Source of the DNA: an uncultured Oscillospiraceae bacterium
GTDB taxonomy: Bacteria; Bacillota; Clostridia; Oscillospirales; Ruminococcaceae
DNA length: 7,932 nucleotides
NCBI GenBank assembly: GCA_934456315.1
Contig: CAKSHG010000094.1
Location: forward strand, 1-7,932
Direction of reading: 5' to 3'
Both the position numbers and the translations under genes were made by a program. Below the pieces are notes generated by a model. That model was given only the letters and a program-made list of their open reading frames with translations. It made no database searches and had not been told where the DNA came from. Shown here in pieces: positions 5,493 to 7,932 of the stretch. Every line of letters begins with the position of its first letter. The stretch's first letter is position 1.

Positions 5493-6335
5493 TTACTTTA
5501 CCTCCTTTTTGTAGAGGTTGCAGACCTCTTCGCGCTTTCTGGTCTCGAATTCCTTGTACATCGTACCGCGCTCCATAGCCTCGTCGAAGTCAACAAGGTG
5601 ACCGTCGAAGTCAGGACCGTCAACGCATGCGAACTTTGTTTCGCCGCCAACGGTCAGACGACATCCGCCGCACATGCCTGTGCCGTCGATCATGATCGGG
5701 TTCATGGAAACTACGGTCTTGATGCCGTATTCCTTTGTGAGCTTGCATACGAACTTCATCATTACCAGCGGGCCGATAGCGATGACCTCATCATACTGGT
5801 TGCCAGCCTTGATGAGCTCCTCAAGTGCGTTGGTAACAAGACCCTTTTCGCCGTGGCTGCCGTCGTCGGTCATGAGCTTCATGACGTCGGAAGCTGCCTT
5901 GAACTCGTCCTCAAGGATAACGAGATCCTTGTTTCTGAAGCCAACGATGCTGTGGACTTCAGCGCCAAGGTGGTGGAGCTTCTTTGCGATGGGGTATGCG
6001 ATAGCGCAGCCTACGCCGCCGCCTACTACAGCTACCTTCTTCAGACCGTCAGTGTGGCTGGGAACGCCGAGAGGTCCGACGAAGTCGTGAATGAACTCGC
6101 CCTCTTCGAGGTGGTTCAGCTTTTCTGTTGTAGCGCCTACGATCTGGAAGATGATGGTGATCGTGCCCTTTTCTCTGTCAAAATCCGCGATCGTCAGCGG
6201 GATTCTCTCTCCCTCTGCGTCAACTCTTAAGATGATGAACTGTCCGGGTTCAGCCTTCTTGGCGATCATCGGAGCGTCAACTTCCATAAGAGTAACTGTG
6301 GGGTTGAGGATTTTCTTGGTAAGAATCTTGTACAT
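5493..6335 (-). CDS. nfnA: NfnA-type small subunit of NADH-dependent ferredoxin:NADP+ oxidoreductase
   Basis: This 280-residue protein resembles ferredoxin-NADP reductase and PyrK. It has an FAD-binding barrel with RIPLTIAD (about 44-51), an NAD-binding fold with VVGGGVGCAIAYP (about 103-115), and a C-terminal [2Fe-2S] site. The site reads DGTGMCGGC: Asp217, then Cys222 and Cys225, and later Cys237. In PyrK the first position is a cysteine; an aspartate there is characteristic of NfnA. The subunit oxidises or reduces NAD(H) and passes electrons to NfnB. The frame is open upstream to 6404, but ATG 6335 begins the conserved MYKILTKKIL and has AGGAGG at 6346-6351, so I use it. It is the first gene of a two-gene operon. 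Together the pair balances NADPH against NADH and ferredoxin during fermentation. Confidence 0.9.
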   Translation of the reverse strand: MYKILTKKILNPTVTLMEVDAPMIAKKAEPGQFIILRVDAEGERIPLTIADFDREKGTITIIFQIVGATTEKLNHLEEGEFIHDFVGPLGVPSHTDGLKKVAVVGGGVGCAIAYPIAKKLHHLGAEVHSIVGFRNKDLVILEDEFKAASDVMKLMTDDGSHGEKGLVTNALEELIKAGNQYDEVIAIGPLVMMKFVCKLTKEYGIKTVVSMNPIMIDGTGMCGGCRLTVGGETKFACVDGPDFDGHLVDFDEAMERGTMYKEFETRKREEVCNLYKKEVK

Positions 6336-6402
6336 TCTCCTGTGTCCTCCTGAATAATTTGGCGGCTGCGCCCGGAAGTGGGCATGTCCGTCTTTACGTT
6401 CC

Positions 6403-6432
6403 ATTATAACATGTTTTAGGTATGCTTTGCAA
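6403..6432 (-). promoter_or_regulatory. promoter of nfnA-nfnB
   Basis: On the minus strand TTGCAA (6427-6432) and a perfect TATAAT (6403-6408) are 18 bases apart, with TG one base before the -10 box (extended -10). Transcription would start near 6396, giving a leader of about 60 bases. A small hairpin GCCC/GGGC (6370-6373 with 6380-6383) lies in that leader. I see no Rex-type TTGTTA/TAACAA operator. Confidence 0.8.
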
Positions 6433-6469
6433 GAGATAATTATGGATACTGGGGTGATTTGTGCATTGT

Positions 6470-6494
6470 TACAATTTTGTTTGTTTAAATTGTA
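6470..6494. repeat. AT-rich inverted repeat between the rhomboid and nfn genes
   Basis: TACAATTT (6470-6477) pairs perfectly with AAATTGTA (6487-6494) across nine bases. It lies about 60 bases after the rhomboid stop and 38 bases upstream of the nfnA -35 box. It is too AT-rich for a classical terminator. It could be an operator for the nfn promoter or have no function. The rest of 6405-6556 shows no gene and no clear terminator for the rhomboid gene. Confidence 0.3.
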
Positions 6495-6556
6495 TAAAAT
6501 ACACAGCGTGCCTTGTGCGGCAGTTTATAGTTTTTGACGCAAAGGGGCGCTTGATC

Positions 6557-7147
6557 TCAGTACTGCCTGCTGAACTTGGTCTTGTAGTAATATATTCCCC
6601 AGAAAAGCCCGAACAGACCGCCCACGATATGTCCGAACTGGGATACCGTGTCCGGAGTGAACGCGCTGACGATCTCACGGCCGAGATAAATCGCCGCAAC
6701 GAGTATCAGCGACAGCGGGATCTCACCCTTTTTCACGTTCGTGAACGCGCTTAGGATAATCATCATGAACACGATACCGCTCGCGCCGATAACGCCGGTG
6801 TCGAAGAAAATGCAGTTGATTATCCCGGACGCTATCCCAGTCACCATTATCATGAAAGCGAGGTTTCCGCTGCCGTATTTCTCCTCCACGACGGGACCGA
6901 CCAGCAGCATGAGCAGCATATTGCTGGCGTAGTGCTCCCAGCCGGAGTGACCGAAGAAGTATGTAATGCACCTGACGTATGTCATGGGGTCGAGCAGCGA
7001 TGGGTGTCCCCAGCACACCATTACATTCTGGTTGAGCCAGCCGCCGGTCATGGAGTTTATCCCGACCATGACGAGGCATACCGCGGCGTAGGTGAGAACC
7101 ACCGGGCAGTTATAGGAAAGCTTGAACTTTGGTTTTTTGATTGGCAT
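6557..7147 (-). CDS. rhomboid-family intramembrane serine protease
   Basis: The 196-residue protein is mostly hydrophobic, with about six predicted membrane segments. It carries the rhomboid hallmarks: HSGWEHYASNMLLM (67-80), with His72 and Asn76 near the oxyanion site; GASG (121-124), with the nucleophile Ser123; and FGHIVGGLFG (171-180), with the catalytic His173. Both residues of the Ser-His dyad are present, so it should be an active protease cutting substrates inside the membrane rather than an inactive pseudo-rhomboid. It is short, without the extra cytoplasmic or TPR domains of GluP-like proteins. The substrate is unknown. It has its own promoter and AGGAGG (7153-7158), and appears to be a single-gene unit. 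Confidence 0.9.
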   Translation of the reverse strand: MPIKKPKFKLSYNCPVVLTYAAVCLVMVGINSMTGGWLNQNVMVCWGHPSLLDPMTYVRCITYFFGHSGWEHYASNMLLMLLVGPVVEEKYGSGNLAFMIMVTGIASGIINCIFFDTGVIGASGIVFMMIILSAFTNVKKGEIPLSLILVAAIYLGREIVSAFTPDTVSQFGHIVGGLFGLFWGIYYYKTKFSRQY

Positions 7148-7176
7148 GATATCCTCCTGGAATGTGAACTGACTAT

Positions 7177-7205
7177 ATTATAATATCAAACCGGGCCGGT
7201 GTCAA
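7177..7205 (-). promoter_or_regulatory. perfect consensus promoter of the rhomboid gene
   Basis: On the minus strand TTGACA (7200-7205) and TATAAT (7177-7182) are both perfect and exactly 17 bases apart. Transcription would start near 7170, leaving a very short leader before the ribosome-binding site at 7153-7158. The promoter lies directly after the terminator of the preceding gene. Confidence 0.9.
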
Positions 7206-7229
7206 CTATTTGTTCCGAATCGAGCAGAT

Positions 7230-7267
7230 AAAAAGCCCCTGCGATCCCGCGGATTGGATCGCAGGGG
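7230..7267 (-). terminator. terminator of the TPM-domain gene
   Basis: CCCCTGCGATCC (7236-7247) pairs perfectly with GGATCGCAGGGG (7256-7267) around eight bases. On the minus strand it is followed by C and five Ts (7230-7234 on the plus strand is AAAAA). It begins six bases after the stop codon. An outer pair, GCAGATAA (7224-7231) and TTATCTGC (7273-7280), frames the hairpin and reaches into the last codons of the gene. Confidence 0.92.
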
Positions 7268-7272
7268 AGATA

Positions 7273-7932
7273 TTATCTGCGCCTGCCGCCGCCACCGCCG
7301 CTGCGGTGACCTCCGCCTCCGCTGTGGTGGCTTCCGCCGGAGGAGCTGCTTACGCGGTGAGATGTCGTGTACTCCCGGACGAACACGTCGCTGCGCTGTG
7401 TGAAACGTGTGGCGCCGCTGTCGATGTAGGCGCGCGCGGATACCGGAGCGCGTTTCCTGTACGACGCAGCCTGACCGTTAGCCACGCTTATCGCGATTAT
7501 CAGCGCGATGATAAGTCCGCCGATATGCCCGATGTTGATCTCAAACCCTATCGGCACGGAATCGTGCGATTTGAGGTAGGAGCAGAACTCCGTTATCGCT
7601 GCGTAGTAATTGTCGCCGCCGGTGCTGTCCAGCCCGTCGTAGACCGCGTCGAAGATATTGTCGATACGGGGCTGGTACATATCATACGCGCGGTCGGTGC
7701 AGTAGATCTGGTCGACCTTTCCACTGCCCGCCTGCACGAGCATGAGCACGATGGAGTCACTGTGCTCGCCGAAGCTGCTGTTGTGGAAATCCTTCGCGTA
7801 GGAGCGCTCGGAAAGTCCGTCGAGGTCGTAATTGCCGAGGATAACTCCGACATTTGCGCGTATCTCCCGGGCAGTGCTGTCCAGCAGAGCCAGGAGCTCC
7901 TGCTCCTGCTGGTCGGAAAGCGCGTCCTGGTT
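7273..7932 (-). CDS. TPM-domain membrane protein, C-terminal part (runs off the window)
   Basis: The frame is open to the right edge, so 219 C-terminal residues are visible and the true start lies outside. The visible part begins inside a TPM domain: an LSDQQEQELLALLD-type helix, then VGVILGNYDLDG, and after ERSYAKDF the strand SIVLMLMLV. A variable acidic/aromatic region follows, then one transmembrane helix (about visible residues 133-151), a basic stretch, and a low-complexity tail rich in Gly, Ser, His and Arg. TPM proteins are widespread, usually with an N-terminal signal peptide (expected here but not visible), an extracytoplasmic TPM domain and a Gly/Ser-rich tail. Some relatives have phosphatase activity or assist photosystem II repair, but the role in Clostridia is not established. 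An ATG at 7749 exists but is internal to the domain. Confidence 0.8.
   Translation of the reverse strand, partial: NQDALSDQQEQELLALLDSTAREIRANVGVILGNYDLDGLSERSYAKDFHNSSFGEHSDSIVLMLVQAGSGKVDQIYCTDRAYDMYQPRIDNIFDAVYDGLDSTGGDNYYAAITEFCSYLKSHDSVPIGFEINIGHIGGLIIALIIAISVANGQAASYRKRAPVSARAYIDSGATRFTQRSDVFVREYTTSHRVSSSSGGSHHSGGGGHRSGGGGGRRR

Noticed and set aside
4259..5578. A 439-codon open frame on the plus strand
   Set aside because: It lies antisense to nfnB, whose motifs are unmistakable. Its translation has no recognisable domain, and the openness follows from the codon bias of nfnB.
5481..6230. A 249-codon open frame on the plus strand
   Set aside because: It is antisense to nfnA, with composition typical of shadow frames.
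6336..6404. ATG at 6404 as the nfnA start
   Set aside because: It lies in the -10 box of the promoter (6403-6408), upstream of the predicted transcription start. The added 23 residues do not belong to the family.
6403..6494. Rex-type redox operator at the nfn promoter
   Set aside because: The inverted repeat present has different half-sites and a nine-base gap, so it does not fit the Rex consensus.
6461..6754. A 97-codon plus-strand frame starting in the rhomboid-nfn spacer
   Set aside because: Most of it is antisense to the rhomboid gene, and no ribosome-binding site precedes it.

Overview
The window looks like chromosomal DNA of a Gram-positive, low-to-mid GC anaerobe of the class Clostridia. 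A gut or rumen Ruminococcus-like member of the Oscillospiraceae is my best guess. The reasons are strong AGGAGG ribosome-binding sites before almost every gene, consensus TTGACA/TATAAT promoters, a zinc-type L33, an NfnAB electron-bifurcating transhydrogenase (typical of fermentative anaerobes) and a secreted CE2-like acetylesterase (typical of plant-fibre degraders). The species assignment is inference.

Left part (about 138-2660, + strand): a transcription/translation/secretion operon in the order rpmG-secE-nusG-rplK-rplA. It is read from a perfect extended -10 promoter through a structured leader of about 130 nt. An RNA hairpin just before the rplA ribosome-binding site resembles the L1 binding site of 23S rRNA and is probably the L1 autoregulatory element. 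The operon ends at a large terminator hairpin directly after rplA, where many Firmicutes instead carry the L10 leader and rplJ-rplL.

Middle (2703-3905, + strand): a lipoprotein SGNH esterase resembling carbohydrate esterase family 2, with its own ribosome-binding site and a perfect 8-bp inverted repeat in front. It meets the leftward nfn operon at two opposed, bidirectional-looking terminators separated by a short repeat-rich AT spacer (3954-4097).

Right part (4103-7932, - strand): nfnA-nfnB, tightly coupled and read from their own promoter; then a small rhomboid protease with a perfect consensus promoter; then the C-terminal part of a TPM-domain membrane protein that runs off the right edge and ends in a strong terminator. 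No mobile element, CRISPR array, tRNA, rRNA or defence system is visible. I found no clear novel multi-gene system. The interesting material is regulatory RNA, intergenic structure and the gene order after rplA.
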